A stretch of 27,274 bases of DNA from Chara braunii (taxonomy: Eukaryota; Streptophyta; Charophyceae; Charales; Characeae): positions 245,564-272,837 of the forward strand of contig BFEA01000301.1 in the NCBI GenBank assembly GCA_003427395.1. The letters run 5' to 3'. The notes below the pieces were generated by a model, which did not search any database, was not told where the DNA came from, and saw nothing but the letters and a program-made list of their open reading frames with translations. Position numbers and translations under genes: made by a program. Shown piece after piece: positions 1 through 10,486 of this stretch; position 1 is the stretch's first letter; each line of letters starts with the position of its first letter.

Positions 1-966
1 CTTTCAGGCCTTGACAAAAAAACAACAACCCCCCTTCTGTCTCTTGGCCACATCTGCGGAAACGGCTGTTCTCAGATTCCGCACCATCCATGCTCGCAGC
101 GTCTGGAAAGATTGAGACACCCCTTGATGCAGCAGACGGGCCCTCATGGCCCATAATGCATCCCAAAAGGCCGCCCAAACCACATCCGCCGCGTAGGCCT
201 CATGCACCCCTGTCACATCCCCTGCCAATAACACCCCTACCAAAACAGAGGAATTCCTCCTACTGGCCCCTGCCAGCGGGACCGCCTCTCCCAACGAATC
301 CCACCATTCCCAGAAAAGTTTCTGTGGCGAGCACTCCACCCATATGTGAGGCAAAGACTCCTCATTCTTGCAGCCCCTAAACGCCCTATCCTTGTGTGAA
401 CACCTATCCGCCAGCCATTGTTAGGTGGGTTGTGCCAGGTGGAGACAAAGCCACAGACCTCCCGCGTGCTTTTGGTCTGGGAGGAAAGTCAGCACCTTAC
501 AGGCTTTTTGCCATGTGGGCGCGTCCTTGGATTGAAGAGCCCTCTGATCCAACCAACCCCTTTTCGCCCACCTCCCTCGCATCTCATCAACCATGTAGGT
601 CGGGACAAGCAGGGTCCTGTAAATCACCTTCATGGACACCTGATGGATTCTTCAACACTTCCTGAGAGAGTTCTTGGGCGCCCACTCCCACGCCGAAGGG
701 TCCCAGGGGAGTTGGAGTGGCTTAAGAGCAGGCTTAAAGGGGCGAACCCCCCCCCGCGTAGAGACTGACTGATCCCTTACCACCACAACCGATCTTATGT
801 TGCTTTCATGGACCCTTCCATTCCGTTCCGGACGCCGAACAAGAGCCTCCCCCAACGCCTTATGTGGCCCAACGTCCTCCCAGGCCTCCGCCGTGTACCA
901 TTGGGATCCCACTTTCTCTTTTAACTGAAAAAAAACAATTGGCCGGTCCTGCCCTTCCAACGTCAC
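1..966 (-). pseudogene. LINE copy 1 ORF2 C-terminus, RT zinc-binding domain remnant (zf-RVT)
   Basis: Broken reading frames on the minus strand match the intact zf-RVT segment of copy 2 (8660-7815), including the LPHIWVEC and WEWWDSLGEAV stretches. The damage is visible. A TAC codon became TAA at 421-423, and the first zinc ligand Cys of the C-x2-C pair became Phe near 380. There is also a frameshift between 652 and 639. The domain is normally the C-terminal zinc-binding part of plant LINE ORF2 and probably binds nucleic acid. The end of the domain, the 3' UTR and the tail lie left of the window. Confidence 0.8.
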
Positions 967-969
967 CCA

Positions 970-1395
970 TTACCCCTGTGTACGATCCTTGGATATAAGG
1001 CAGTCAACCCAACCCTGTGGAATCACCTGTTTAATCGCATCCAGCCTTTCTTTCTTCTTTGGCTGATGATCCAACTGTCGCAACACCTCACTCTCCTCCC
1101 TCCACGTACCCTTCCCCACATTCCAACCATTGCCTCCCAAAGGCACCCAAGCCGCCTTGCCATGGAAAAGGGGATCCCATCTAAAGTATGAACTGATTGC
1201 CAAACAAGGACTGCCCAAGGATCTGGTCACCAGTCCGCGGGGCCGACTGCCTCAGGGGGGCTTCACGCTACTTTTCCAGGGCGCATGACCACAGTGCCCC
1301 CCGACGGAGGCCATATAAGAGTTGAGGGTGAAGGAGGGCCGTTTCAACGTCCGCCGAATGCACCCTGATTGCTTCTGCCATCTGTTGTAGCATGA
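970..1395 (-). pseudogene. LINE copy 1 ORF2 linker between RT and zf-RVT, broken
   Basis: This stretch matches 8792-9310 of copy 2 but holds only a short open frame (1230-970). Copy 2 has an extra ~33 bp near 9008-9040 that is absent here, where the flanking sequence joins directly at about 1115. No catalytic motif is expected in this linker. It is included because it joins the RT and zinc-binding parts of the same broken ORF2. Confidence 0.6.
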
Positions 1396-1902
1396 CTACC
1401 TTCCAAGGTTCACATCATCTTCTAGAAGGAGCCACAAGACGGAGCGCATCTGTAGGGCAGCAACCTGCACTCGAGGGTCCAACAACCCCAGACACCCGGC
1501 CGACCTCGCCTGCACCAACTTCTCCCATCGCACCCTGTAGATAAGATGCGAGGTACAAGGGTCGTCCTTCCACCGAAACTTCCTAAGGACACCCTTGTAA
1601 CCTTTGCACACCCTCCTAGGGGGATCCGATACCGCGCCCGCATACCACAGCGTCGCAGACACCGCCTTATTGGCCATGAGGACCTTTCCAAATACCCCGT
1701 GCGACGCACGTTTGGCCCAAGCTGACATTCGTGTCACTGCGCGATGGAGCAGATCTTCCAACTGATAACCTGAAGACATTGCCGCAGGGATCTGAATACC
1801 AAGGTACAAAAACTGTTCCTCAGTTGACTAGGTCCTCATGCCTTGGAACATTGCGACGTCAACCTCGTCCGGGACCACCGCCAGAGATTTCCTCCAATTC
1901 AC
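1396..1902 (-). pseudogene. LINE copy 1 RT thumb/C-terminal region
   Basis: The frame continues that of the upstream RT piece after a TGA at 1905-1903, and contains a second stop (TAG at 1830-1828) where copy 2 reads CAG. The open part from 1809 holds the YLGIQIP motif typical of the region after the RT palm in LINEs. It then has the conserved SAWAKR and RKFxWKDD segments. It ends at 1396 because of a one-base deletion: copy 2 reads on through EPWKI where copy 1 reads NLGR and then stops. The piece is not functional. Confidence 0.8.
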
Positions 1903-3111
1903 TCATGCACCCGCGTATTTCTCGAACAGAGACACCTTACTACGCCGGGCCAAAACGCTCTCGTTCGTCAGACGGGACATTGCTGCAGTATCATCCGCGA
2001 ACGCATTAGATTTCACTTGTTCTCCCCCCGGTAACTCAAAGCCCAAAATCTGATTATTCGCCCGGATCATCTCATGCAGGTGTTCGACATACAAGATGTA
2101 TAGTGCGGGAGATAGAGGGCAACCCTGTCGTACAGAACGTGTGATCTTGAGAGGGGAAGATAACAACCCATTAATCTGAACTCTAGCTTCAACCATCCCT
2201 AATACCACTTCAACTGCCTTGACAAAGCCCTCCCCAACCCCTCTATGTCTCATGCCCTGCAGAAGGAAAGGCCACCTGACCCTATCGTAAGCCTTTTCGA
2301 AGTCCAAAAACAAAGTAACCAAGGGGGGCTGGGAACACCGAGCCCTTTCCATGATTTGCCGAACCAAGAGGACATTCACCAGAATCTGCCTACGAACTAT
2401 GAACCCCGACTGTGTCGGGTGAATAAGAGATGGCAACACACGAGCCATTCTGTTAGCCAACACTTTCGCATACACTTTGTATGGTGCCGATAACAGAGAG
2501 ATGGGCCTCCAATTCCTAACCTCCTCCACATTCCCTTTCTTGTACAAGAGAATGATCGTAGCCTGACCAAAATTGGCCGGAGGGACCTCCTCCCGTGAGA
2601 ACAAGCGATTAAAGGCAGTGCACAAATAGGGGAGGAGGGTCCGCGTTGCAAACAACAGATATTCCGTCGGCAAACCATCCGGACCTGGTGCCTTACCCTT
2701 GTGCATCCCACCCATCGCCTCCACTATTTCCTCTTGGGTGATAGGCGCGTCCAGGGCCACCCTATGGTCCGGTGCGACAAAGGTGGCGCACTTAGTCCAT
2801 ACATCACTCGTTGGTAGGGAAGCCATGTCCTCAATGGACCTAGTCTCATCCTCGCGGTACAAATCACCATAAAAAAGTTCCACATATTTGAGGATATCTG
2901 AGGTGCTTTCCGCCCTAAGCTCCAGCGGGTCAAAGGGGTGTCCCATAGAAACAATCAAGGGAGAGTGGGAAGACTTCTTCATCTGGGCAAAGAAAGCCTT
3001 GGACATCCGCTCAGCATCTCCTACCCACTTAGTTTTGGATGTGAGCCCCCATAGTTCTGCATCCCGGGCCTGCCAATCTGCCCATTCCGAGTGCAGTTGA
3101 ACCCACTCCGC
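1903..3111 (-). pseudogene. LINE copy 1 reverse transcriptase domain
   Basis: Most RT landmarks are readable. They are a GPDGLPTEYL segment, NWRPISLLS, GFIVRRQ, the motif A segment FLDFEKAYDRV with its catalytic Asp, the motif B region QGCPLSPALY, and motif C FADDTAAM with the paired catalytic Asp residues. The frame is continuous with the endonuclease ORF to its right apart from one TGA at 3114-3112, where copy 2 has TGG. It ends at a TGA (1905-1903) where copy 2 has CGA. So the RT palm itself is intact in sequence but the protein is interrupted on both sides. The enzyme would copy the LINE RNA at the nicked target site. Confidence 0.9.
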
Positions 3112-4671
3112 TCACCACTCATCCTCCGAACCTGTCGGCGGCACCTCCCCCAAAGCTTCCATCCGATAGAGGTACTCCTGTCCTGTACGGTCATGCGCCT
3201 GCATGGACACCTTGGCTCTTCTTTTCATCTTCGCAGCCAAAACCCGGACCCCCTGCTGAAGGTGCTCCAAGAACGAAGTCCGTTCCGACCGTGCTGCGAG
3301 CCAAAGCTCCCATTGCTGCACCACAAGCTCTTTTCCAAGTGATTCAGACAGCAACCACACCGGGACCGTCATCGGAGGAGGTCTTCTAACCACCCGGGGA
3401 TGCAGTGCGAGCGAGGTTATGATGAACTTGTGGTCCGAAATCGGAACCAGCTGCTGATCAAAGTTATGGAGGTTTGGCAACAGATCGGAGGAAACCCAGG
3501 CCATGTCGAGCCTGCTGCGAAGGAGGGGTGAAGTCCCGAACCAAGTGCAGCTTTTCTCCTCAAGGCTAAATCTGCGAAAGGCATCCACTAAGGCCATGTC
3601 GGCCATTAACCCACACAATGCATCTGCATCCGGCTTCGGATCCCCTGCCACCAACGAGTCCCTACCCGGGCGGATCACCGTGTTAAAATCCCCTATCACG
3701 ATCATATTGTCCGAGTCAGGGAGACAGGCCGCAAAATTCCTCCAAAACCATTTTCGGTCTGTGACGTCCACCAGAGCATACACGGTCACAATCAACAATC
3801 TCTTCCCCCCTTCCTCAATATACACCCATGCCCACCTCCCCATCGTATCCCAAAAGAAATCCAACACCTTACCAGTAAAAAACCTTGTCAAGATCATAGC
3901 CACCCCTCCTCTGGTCCCTTCAGCCGGAGCCCATAGTTGGAAAGTACCTCCAAACCCAAACTCCAGAGGCAGGCGTCCAACATTCCCCCTTCTCCTTGCT
4001 ATCGGACTGTCCTCGTCCACCCTCGGGAATCTTATGACTCCAACCTGATTGACCTCTCTAAACTTCCTAGGCGGCTCATCCTCCTCAGATGTCGAAGAAC
4101 CCCGCACCACCTGCTGCTTACCTCTGTCCCCGACCCCACCCGTAGCATGAGACCTCCCCTTCCTCCCCCTCTTGCGAGCACGCGAACGCTTCCTACTTGT
4201 CGGGCCTTCCCCGGACTCCTCCTGCAACCTGCCGCCGGCTCTTGGGCCATCCTGCATAGGCACATCAGCAGCCATAGGAGCGGAAAAAGACTCTTCCTCA
4301 AGCCACCCCCCGGTGGGCAGTTGAGACGATGGACCCGCTCCGGCACACGGGCCACCCTGTATAGGCCCCTCAGCAGCCATGGCCACAGAGGCACATACAT
4401 CCCTGTCCCTCACAGGGGAGGGGGGACAGCCCCGAATAGCACTTCTCAGTCGAGACGATGGACCCGCCCCGACACACGAGCCACCCACTACAGGCCCATC
4501 AGCCGCCATGGCCATGGAGGCAAACACATCCCTGTCCCTCACAGGGGAGGGGGGACAGCCCCGAATAGCACTTCTCACTTGAGCCGATGGTCGAGACAGA
4601 GAAGTAGGAGGAGGCTCTTCCACCAGCCACCCCCCCACATGCAATCGAGACGATGGGCCCGCACCTTCCAA
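3112..4671 (-). pseudogene. LINE copy 1 ORF1-endonuclease fusion ORF (519 aa)
   Basis: Residues 1-235 are the ORF1 middle: a Gly/Pro-rich region with near-repeats of about 43 aa (AIRGCPPSPVRDRDV, AMAA-GP) and a strongly basic stretch at about 159-174 (RKRSRARKRGRKGR). An acidic segment SEEDEPPRKFREVN follows. From residue 236 the frame enters an APE-type endonuclease: LWAPAEG, a GDFN motif at 327-330, RLDMAWVS near 387 and SDHKF at 412-416. The first part of the endonuclease (NVRGLG and the catalytic Glu region) is absent. Copy 2 diverges exactly at the join (about 3963), where its ORF1 continues. The fusion is therefore an internal deletion, though it kept the frame. It ends at TGA where copy 2 has TGG. 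Confidence 0.85.
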
Positions 4672-4680
4672 TAACCACCC
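4330..4680 (-). repeat. ~129-bp tandem repeats inside LINE ORF1 (copy 1)
   Basis: The block with CACATCCCTGTCCCTCAC, GGGGACAGCCCCGAATAGCA and GAGACGATGGACCCG occurs at about 4377 and again at about 4506, with partial units on either side. The period of about 129 bp equals 43 codons, so repetition preserves the frame. The same arrangement exists in copy 2 (13200-13580), so it predates the split of the two copies. Confidence 0.8.
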
Positions 4681-5702
4681 ACCATCAGTGGGTCTTTGAA
4701 AACTAAGGGAGTGTCATGCCTCAATGTTGACCCTGGAAATCGAGAAGGAGGCCGTACGATGAATCACTGATAGATGGGACGGGCCCGGTTGACCAATCGG
4801 TGGAGGACCTTGCGAGACTGGCGGGAAGATTGATGCCTTTACAACGGGCGCTGCTTGTACCGACGTGACCATCACAAAGGATGCCGACGGTTGAGGCTGG
4901 ATGAGCTGATGAGAGGATGAGGCACCCACCTCTTGCAATTGCTGCTCTCCATCATTCTCAACAACACCACCAACATGTCTCACCCCTGCATGATGTGCAT
5001 CCTCCCCAACCCCAATCTGGTGCAGAACATGAGCCTGCGGTCGACCAATCGGCGCTGGACGTTGGAAGACAGCGGGAGTAACCGCTGCAATATGGATTGT
5101 TGGTGACGAGGTGACAATGACACCCAGAGCCGATGGTGGAGACTAGGTGACCTGCTGAGAGGGTAAAACATCCTCCCCCTGATATTGCTGCTCCTCAATT
5201 CTTCCACCGACACCATCAACACAGCCGCCACCATCATGGCACCCAGCCACCCCATCCCCAACCTGCTGCTCAACATGATCCTGCGCATGGGCAGACGGCG
5301 GCGTACCTTGTGCGACCACAGCATACCACCCACCAAACCCATCCTCGTTCTGCTGGGCAACATGGACCTGCTGGAGATCCAGCGCGGCCCTCTCAACCCG
5401 GCAATCCTCCATCGGTCGGCCACCCACCCCGCCCTGCTGCTGATCCAAAACACTAGCCGCTTCCACTACCGGCACCAGAGGTGCATCTTGCATAATGACA
5501 TCATTCTCCCTCGGAGGTCGCTTCTGCTCTCCTCCCTCTGATGACCGTTTACCTTCCTCCTGCACCACCAAGAGAGGTTCCTTTCCCATCCGTCGCTTCG
5601 GAGGGAGATCCCCCATAGTCTGATCTGGCTGGGGGGAAGCCAAAGGCGCGTCACTCTCAGAGTGACTCCGTGAAGCTGAACGCTCTGGCCAAGTTGGTAC
5701 CC
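4680..5702 (-). pseudogene. LINE copy 1 ORF1 central Pro/Gln-rich region, frameshifted
   Basis: Three overlapping open frames (5643-5143, 5453-4980, 4983-4714) together correspond to the single longer frame of copy 2 in 13500-14458. The sequence is rich in Gln, Pro, Val and Gly with no catalytic motif, as expected for the disordered middle of a LINE ORF1. Frame changes between the pieces show small indels. No individual function can be assigned. Confidence 0.65.
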
Positions 5703-6062
5703 CTACCCTCCTGAGTCAGTAGCCCCCCTACGCAATCGACCCCTCAGGGGTGGTAAGAAACGCACATCCACCAATCCACCAACATCCCCCAAACTCTCAT
5801 CAGCAATGATCTCCGCACGGACCGCACCAATGGACACATCAGCCTTCTTTTCAAAGAGAATCCAAGCCTCAACCTCTTCTGCAGCGTTGACCGAACGAGC
5901 CGGGTGCTGCTGTATGTGGAGCTCTCTTCGTCGGATCTCTTCCCTCGTCTCACCAGGTGTCAAACAGCGAGCCGCGCTGGCCAAGTGGCCATGCTTACGA
6001 CACAGGTCACACCAAGGCGTCTAGCTCGTTATGTACCGATTCTCATCAGGCGCTCCAGCCGT
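5703..6062 (-). pseudogene. LINE copy 1 ORF1 zinc-knuckle segment
   Basis: The minus strand encodes the CDLCRKHGH zinc-knuckle start followed by LASAARC and a charged stretch (GETREEIRRRE), matching 14920-14504 of copy 2. A GAG codon became TAG at 6023-6021, just upstream of the first Cys, so the knuckle is cut off from the N-terminal part of ORF1. About 25 bp present in copy 2 are missing just upstream. The knuckle is expected to bind LINE RNA. Confidence 0.75.
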
Positions 6063-6137
6063 GTCTGCCTCAGAGGTGGGCAGAAGTCAAAACGAACCAT
6101 GCCCCTACCATTCTCATCATAGAGCGACTGGCCGCGC

Positions 6138-6743
6138 TCATCCTTCAGCTGACCGAACAGCTGCCGCGCGGCTGATCACAAGTGCAATCGTGCCAATGGC
6201 GGAGGGTGAAGAAACTTTGACCCACGGATTTGTCCTTCTTTCCACCAGACGATCCCATTCCATATCCACAGGCGTCTTCCAACCTGCGAACGAGACACGA
6301 AGGCGTACAGAATCCACAATGATGTCCTCCCCCATCCTTACGTTAATCAACCAATTGCACAAAAGTGCCGTGGGGGCCCAATAGAAAACTAGGGCAGGGC
6401 CTTCAATGGACATGAAGCCCGGGAAGCTTCCTCTATCGAGGGGCGGCCACGCGACTTCCCACTTCTTTACTGCCTCGAACTTCATTGTGGCCGAGAACTC
6501 CTGGGTTCGCCCTTCGAACTGCATAACCACGACATGCGCTCTCATGTTCGTGGCCTGCACATGCGCCGCTTTGTCACCGACATTCAGGCATATATCATCA
6601 CCCTCTTGTGCATGCGAAGCCGCAAGGTCATCAAAGAAGGAGTTCGTCAGAATAGCTTTCCGAAACCTTCTCATCAAATCCCACTCCGAACCGCGCCCCC
6701 CTTCTTCTGCTGCCAAGGCTTCCACGCACTCCCCCGCAACCAC
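6138..6743 (-). pseudogene. LINE copy 1 ORF1 N-terminal domain (201 aa open)
   Basis: The frame opens at an ATG at 6743 and runs 201 codons with segments such as FRKAILTNSFFDDLA, RAHVVVMQFEGR and MKFEAVKKWEVAWPPLDRG. It is the 5'-most coding segment of the element and is matched by 15558-14980 of copy 2, where one Trp codon is now a stop. Its place before a zinc knuckle is that of the DUF4283-type domain of plant LINE gag proteins. I cannot confirm that family from visible motifs. Past about residue 180 the frame slips relative to the knuckle. The RNA-binding role is an inference. Confidence 0.7.
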
Positions 6744-7167
6744 GAACCAAAGACCGACGGGTTGACATCGCAGTCAAACTAACCCGCCATCGGGACGCCC
6801 ATCCTACATGCAACTGTATCGTCAAGAAACCCTCCCCCCTTAATTCCTTGTCTCCCTTACGGACGACAAGACTGTCCCAGCCATCCCACTGCCGCTTCGG
6901 CCGAAGTGCCGAGCACGCGGCCCATCCAACGTGCTGCTTCGCCACAAAACTCACCATCCCTAACCCCTTGCCTTTCCTTTGGCCGACAAGACCGACCCAG
7001 CCGCCCGCTCTTCAGTCGACATGACACGTACGTAGCCCTTTCAACGACCGTACCGACAAACGTAGACCAAGGCACCCCTGCCACCATCGCACTACTCTCT
7101 AACCGACATGCCCCTTTGACGAAGAGAAGCGCCTCCTCGACGAAGATCCCAGCGCTATCCGCGGACG
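6744..7167 (-). other. LINE copy 1 5' leader
   Basis: This non-coding stretch matches 16311-16711 of copy 2, for example at the GGTTGACAT-GCAGTCAAACTAACC segment and at GTGCCTTGG...GGCAGGGGTGCC. It has no convincing open frame. It is expected to hold the internal promoter of the element, but I see no recognisable promoter motif. Confidence 0.65.
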
Positions 7168-7216
7168 TGCGCTAGCGCTAGCGCAGCTCCACAGTCGCCA
7201 AAAAGTTGCCATGCGC

Positions 7217-7218
<2 letters not shown>
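7168..7218. other. Junction between LINE copies, with 16-bp palindrome
   Basis: Fifty-one bases separate the end of copy 1/copy 2 similarity from the T run. They begin with the perfect palindrome GCGCTAGCGCTAGCGC at 7169-7184 and match neither LINE copy elsewhere. They may be target DNA, filler made during 5' end joining, or the true 5' end of copy 1. Confidence 0.55.

Positions 7219-7247
<29 letters not shown>
7219..7247 (-). other. Poly(A) tail of LINE copy 2 (29 T on the plus strand)
   Basis: An uninterrupted run of 29 T on the plus strand lies on the 3' side of the minus-strand LINE copy 2. Target-primed reverse transcription leaves such a tail at the 3' end. It would make 7248-7814 the 3' UTR of copy 2, which is an inference because copy 1's matching region lies outside the window. 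Confidence 0.6.
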
Positions 7248-7251
<4 letters not shown>

Positions 7252-7814
7252 CAAACACGGCCCCATCTATTCTGGGGGATATCAGTCCCGTTGCTAATCA
7301 CCAGCAAGCGGAAAGACAAGGGAAAGAGGGAAAGAGCTGAACACAGAAGGCAAAAGAGGAGAAGGGGGTATCCACCCAAGCCCCCCTCAAAAGGAAAAAG
7401 GGCGACCTGGAAGGCAGCGCCAGCAGAAAGGAGTGACCAAACTCACAACCAGCAGTCCCTAACAGCGCCCCCACCGGGAGGCAAAACCGCACCCAGTCGT
7501 GGAAGCACCACTAAGGTAGAGAGCAATGCTAGGATCACTCCGTCCCACCTCACACCCCCCTAATGACTGCACCTATCCTAAGCTCAAGTACATATATGTG
7601 CACATACTCATTATCTCCAATTTCGGTAAATCTCTGCTCCTGCTTATCTAAGGAAACCACTTGCTTTTTTCTGATCACTCGTACTGTTTCTGTAGTCCCA
7701 ATTTTCTTGTCATGCATGATACACACCCCCCCCCCCCCCCCCCCACCTTACCCCAGCCTCACCCGAAAGACCCAACCAACCCAACGAAAACTAATAAATT
7801 AAAGAATTAAGAAT
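7248..7814 (-). other. Probable 3' UTR of LINE copy 2, with a 19-C run
   Basis: No supported gene is present between the tail and the ORF2 stop. The stretch contains a homopolymer of 19 C at 7726-7744 and a purine-rich segment at 7295-7365. Assigning it to the LINE rests only on its place between ORF2 and the T run. Confidence 0.5.
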
Positions 7815-8660
7815 TTAACCCCCTTCCTCCCACGAGAGCACCCACGACCACTCCCCAACCTGGTCCCCTACCGTAATAATCCCACGGTAAGGCTTCCAGG
7901 CTTTGACAAAAAAACAACAACCCCCCTTCCGTCGCTTGGCCACATCTGCGAAAACGGTTGTTCTCAAATTCCGCACCATCCATGCTCGCAGCGTCTGGAA
8001 AGATGGAGTCACCCCTTCACGCAGCAGACGGGCCCTCATGGCCCATACTGCAGCCCAAAAGGCCGCCCGAACCACATCCGCCGCGTAGGCCTCGCGCACC
8101 CCTGTCACATCCCCTGCCAATAACACCCCTACCAAAACAGAGGAATTCCTCCTATTGGTCCCTGCCAGCGGGACCGCCTCTCCCAACGAATCCCACCATT
8201 CCCAGAAGAGTTTCTGCGGCGAGCACTCCACCCATATGTGAGGCAAAGACTCCTCATTCTGGCAGTCCCTACACGCCCTGTCCTTGTGCGAATACCTATC
8301 CGCCAGCCATTGGTAGGTGGGCTGTGCCAGGTGGAGACAAAGCCACATACCTCCTGCGTGTTTTTGGTCCGGGAGGAAAGTCAGCACCATACAGACTTTC
8401 TGCCATGTGGGCGCGTCCCAAGAATGAAGAGCCCTCTGATCCAACCAACCCCTTTTCACCCACCTCCCTCGCATCTCATCAACCATGTCTGTCGGCACAA
8501 GCAGGGTCCTGTAAATCACCTCCGTGGACACCTGTTGCATTCTGCAACACTTCCTGAGAGAGTTTTTGGGCGCCCACTCCCACGCCGAAGGGTCCCAGGG
8601 GAGTTGGAGCGGCTTTAGAGCGGGCTTAAAGGGCGAAAAGCCCCCCCCGTAGAGACTCAC
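7815..8660 (-). pseudogene. LINE copy 2 ORF2 C-terminus with intact RT zinc-binding domain (zf-RVT)
   Basis: A 281-codon open frame ends at a stop at 7815. The zinc-binding signature is C130-x2-C133-x7-H141-x4-C146 (CRDCQNEESLPHIWVEC), followed by LFWEWWDSLGEAV, as in the zf-RVT domain at the C-terminus of plant LINE RTs. An N-terminal segment (LQLPWDPSAWEW, RGRWVKRGWLDQRAL) precedes it. The frame is not continuous with the RT to the right because of indels at 8660-8800. The segment is open only as a fragment and should not be taken as a stand-alone gene. Confidence 0.85.
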
Positions 8661-9169
8661 TGATCCCTTACCACCACAACCGACCTTACGTTGCTTTCAT
8701 GGACCCTGCCATCCCGTCCCGGACGCCGAACAAGAGCCTTCCCCAAAGCCTTTTGTGGCCCAACGTCCTCCCAGGCCTCCGCCGTGTACCACTAGGATCC
8801 CACTTTCTCTTTTAACTGAAAAAAAACAACCGGCCGGTCCTGCCCTTCCAACGTCACCCATTCCCCCTGTGTACGATCCTTGGATATGAGGCAGTCAACC
8901 CAATCCTGCGGAATCGCCTGTTTAATTGCATCCAGCCTTTCTTTCTTCTTTGGCTGATGATCCAACTGTCGCAACACCTCACTCTCCTCCCTCCATGTAC
9001 CCTTCTGCACGTCCCAGATGTCAACGAGCCGGTGCACCCCACATTCCAACCATTGCCTCCCAAAGGCGCCCAAGCCGCCTTGCCATGGAAAGGGGGCTCC
9101 CATCTGCAGTATGAACTGATTACCAAACAAGGACTGACCAAGGATCTGGTCACCGGTCCGCGGGGCCGA
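8661..9169 (-). pseudogene. LINE copy 2 ORF2 linker, frameshifted
   Basis: Open pieces such as 9130-8792 (with DHQPKKKERLDAIKQAIPQDWVDCL) match 970-1230 of copy 1 and connect the RT to the zinc-binding part. The frames of the pieces differ, so at least two indels lie here. There is no catalytic motif. Confidence 0.65.
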
Positions 9170-10486
9170 CTACTTCAGGGGAGCTTCACGCCAATTTTTC
9201 AGGGCACATAACCACAGTGCCCCCCGATGGAGGCCATATAAGAGTTGAGGGTGAAGGAGGGCCGTTTCAACGTCCGTCGGATGCACCCTGATTCCTTCCG
9301 CCATCTCTTGTAGCGTGACTATCTTCCAGGGCTCCGCATCATCTTCTAGAAGGAGCCACAAGATGGAGCGCATCTTTAGGGCAGCGACCTGCACTCGAGG
9401 GTCCAGCAACCCCAGATCCCCGGCCGATCTCGGCTGCACCAACTTCTCCCATCGCACCGTGTAGATAAGATGTGAGGTACAAGGGTCGTCCTTCCACAGA
9501 AACTTCCTAAGGGCGCCCTTGTAACCTTTCCACGCCCTCGTAGGGGGATCCGATACCGCGCCCGCATACCATAGCGTCGCAGACACCGCATTATTAGCAA
9601 TGAGGACCTTTCCAAATACCCCGTGCGACGCGCGTTTGGCCCAAGCCGACATTCGTGTCACTGCGCGATGGAGCAGATCTTCCAACTGATAACCTGAAGA
9701 CAATGCCGCAGGGATCTGAATACCCAGGTACAGAAACTGTTCCTCAGTTGACTGGATCCTCATGCCTTGAAACATTGTGACGTCAACCCCGTCCGGGACA
9801 ACCGCCACAGATTTTCCCCAATTCACTCGTGCACCCGCATATTTCTCGAACAGAGACACCTTACTACGCAGGGCCGAAACGCTTTCGTTTGTCAAACGGG
9901 ACATTGCCGCAGTATCATCCGCGAACGCATTCGATTTCACCTTTTCTCCCCCCGGTAACTCAAAACCCAGAATCTGATCATTCGCCCGGATCATCTCATG
10001 CAAGTGTTCGACATACAAGATGTATAGTGCGGGAGAGAGGGGGCAACCCTGCCGTACAGAACGTCTGATCTTGAGAGGGGAAAATAACAAACCATTAATC
10101 TGAACTCTAGCTTCAGCCATCCCCAATACTACTTCAACTGCCTTGACAAAGCCCTCCCCCACCCCTCTATGTCTCATGCCCTGCAGAAGGGAAGGCCACT
10201 TGACCCTATCATAAGCCTTTTCGAAGTCCAAAAACAAAGTAACCAAGGGGGGCTGGGAACACCGAGCCCTCTCCATGATTTGCCGAACCAAGAGGACATT
10301 CACCAGAATCTGCCTTCGAACTATAAACCCTGTCTGTGTCGGGTGAATAAGAGATGGCAACACACGAGCGATTCTGTTAGCCAACACTTTCGCATATACT
10401 TTGTATGGTGCCGATAACAGAGAGATGGGCCTCCAATTCCTAACCTCCTCCACATTCCCTTTCTTGTACAAGAGAATAATCGTAGC
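9170..10486 (-). pseudogene. LINE copy 2 reverse transcriptase, palm and thumb (433 aa open)
   Basis: From 10471 the frame shows NWRPISLLS (12-20), GFIVRRQ (48-54), motif A FLDFEKAYDRV with Asp82 and Asp88, motif B QGCPLSP (141-147) and motif C FADD (183-186). The YLGIQIP segment and the C-terminal region RKFLWKDDP follow. All catalytic acidic residues are kept. The frame begins right after a TAG (10489-10487) where copy 1 reads CAG, so the RT is split from its N-terminal part by a single transition. The left end is a frameshift or stop near 9170. Confidence 0.9.

Larger units (their letters stand above)
1..7167 (-). mobile_element. LINE (non-LTR retrotransposon) copy 1, degenerate, 3' end outside window
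   Basis: The minus strand carries, in order, a 5' leader (7167-6744), a gag-like ORF1 (6743 to about 3967), APE-type endonuclease, reverse transcriptase and an RT zinc-binding remnant running off the left edge. It aligns by eye with copy 2 over nearly its whole length, with base 1 matching roughly base 7889 of copy 2. The similarity ends at 7167, where the shared GACGT is followed by unrelated sequence. Relative to copy 2 it lacks about 750 bp between leader and ORF1 (copy 2 15559-16310), about 33 bp near 1115 and about 25 bp near 6040. Nonsense changes and frameshifts show it is not active. Domain order and FADD-type RT place it with plant L1-like LINEs; the clade is an inference. Confidence 0.9.

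Noticed and set aside
3937-4674. 245-codon plus-strand ORF
   Set aside because: It lies antisense to the LINE ORF1 fusion and follows its repeats; it is a shadow of the GC-rich coding strand.
7958-8557. 199-codon plus-strand ORF
   Set aside because: It is antisense to the clear RT zinc-binding domain of LINE copy 2 and has no motif of its own.
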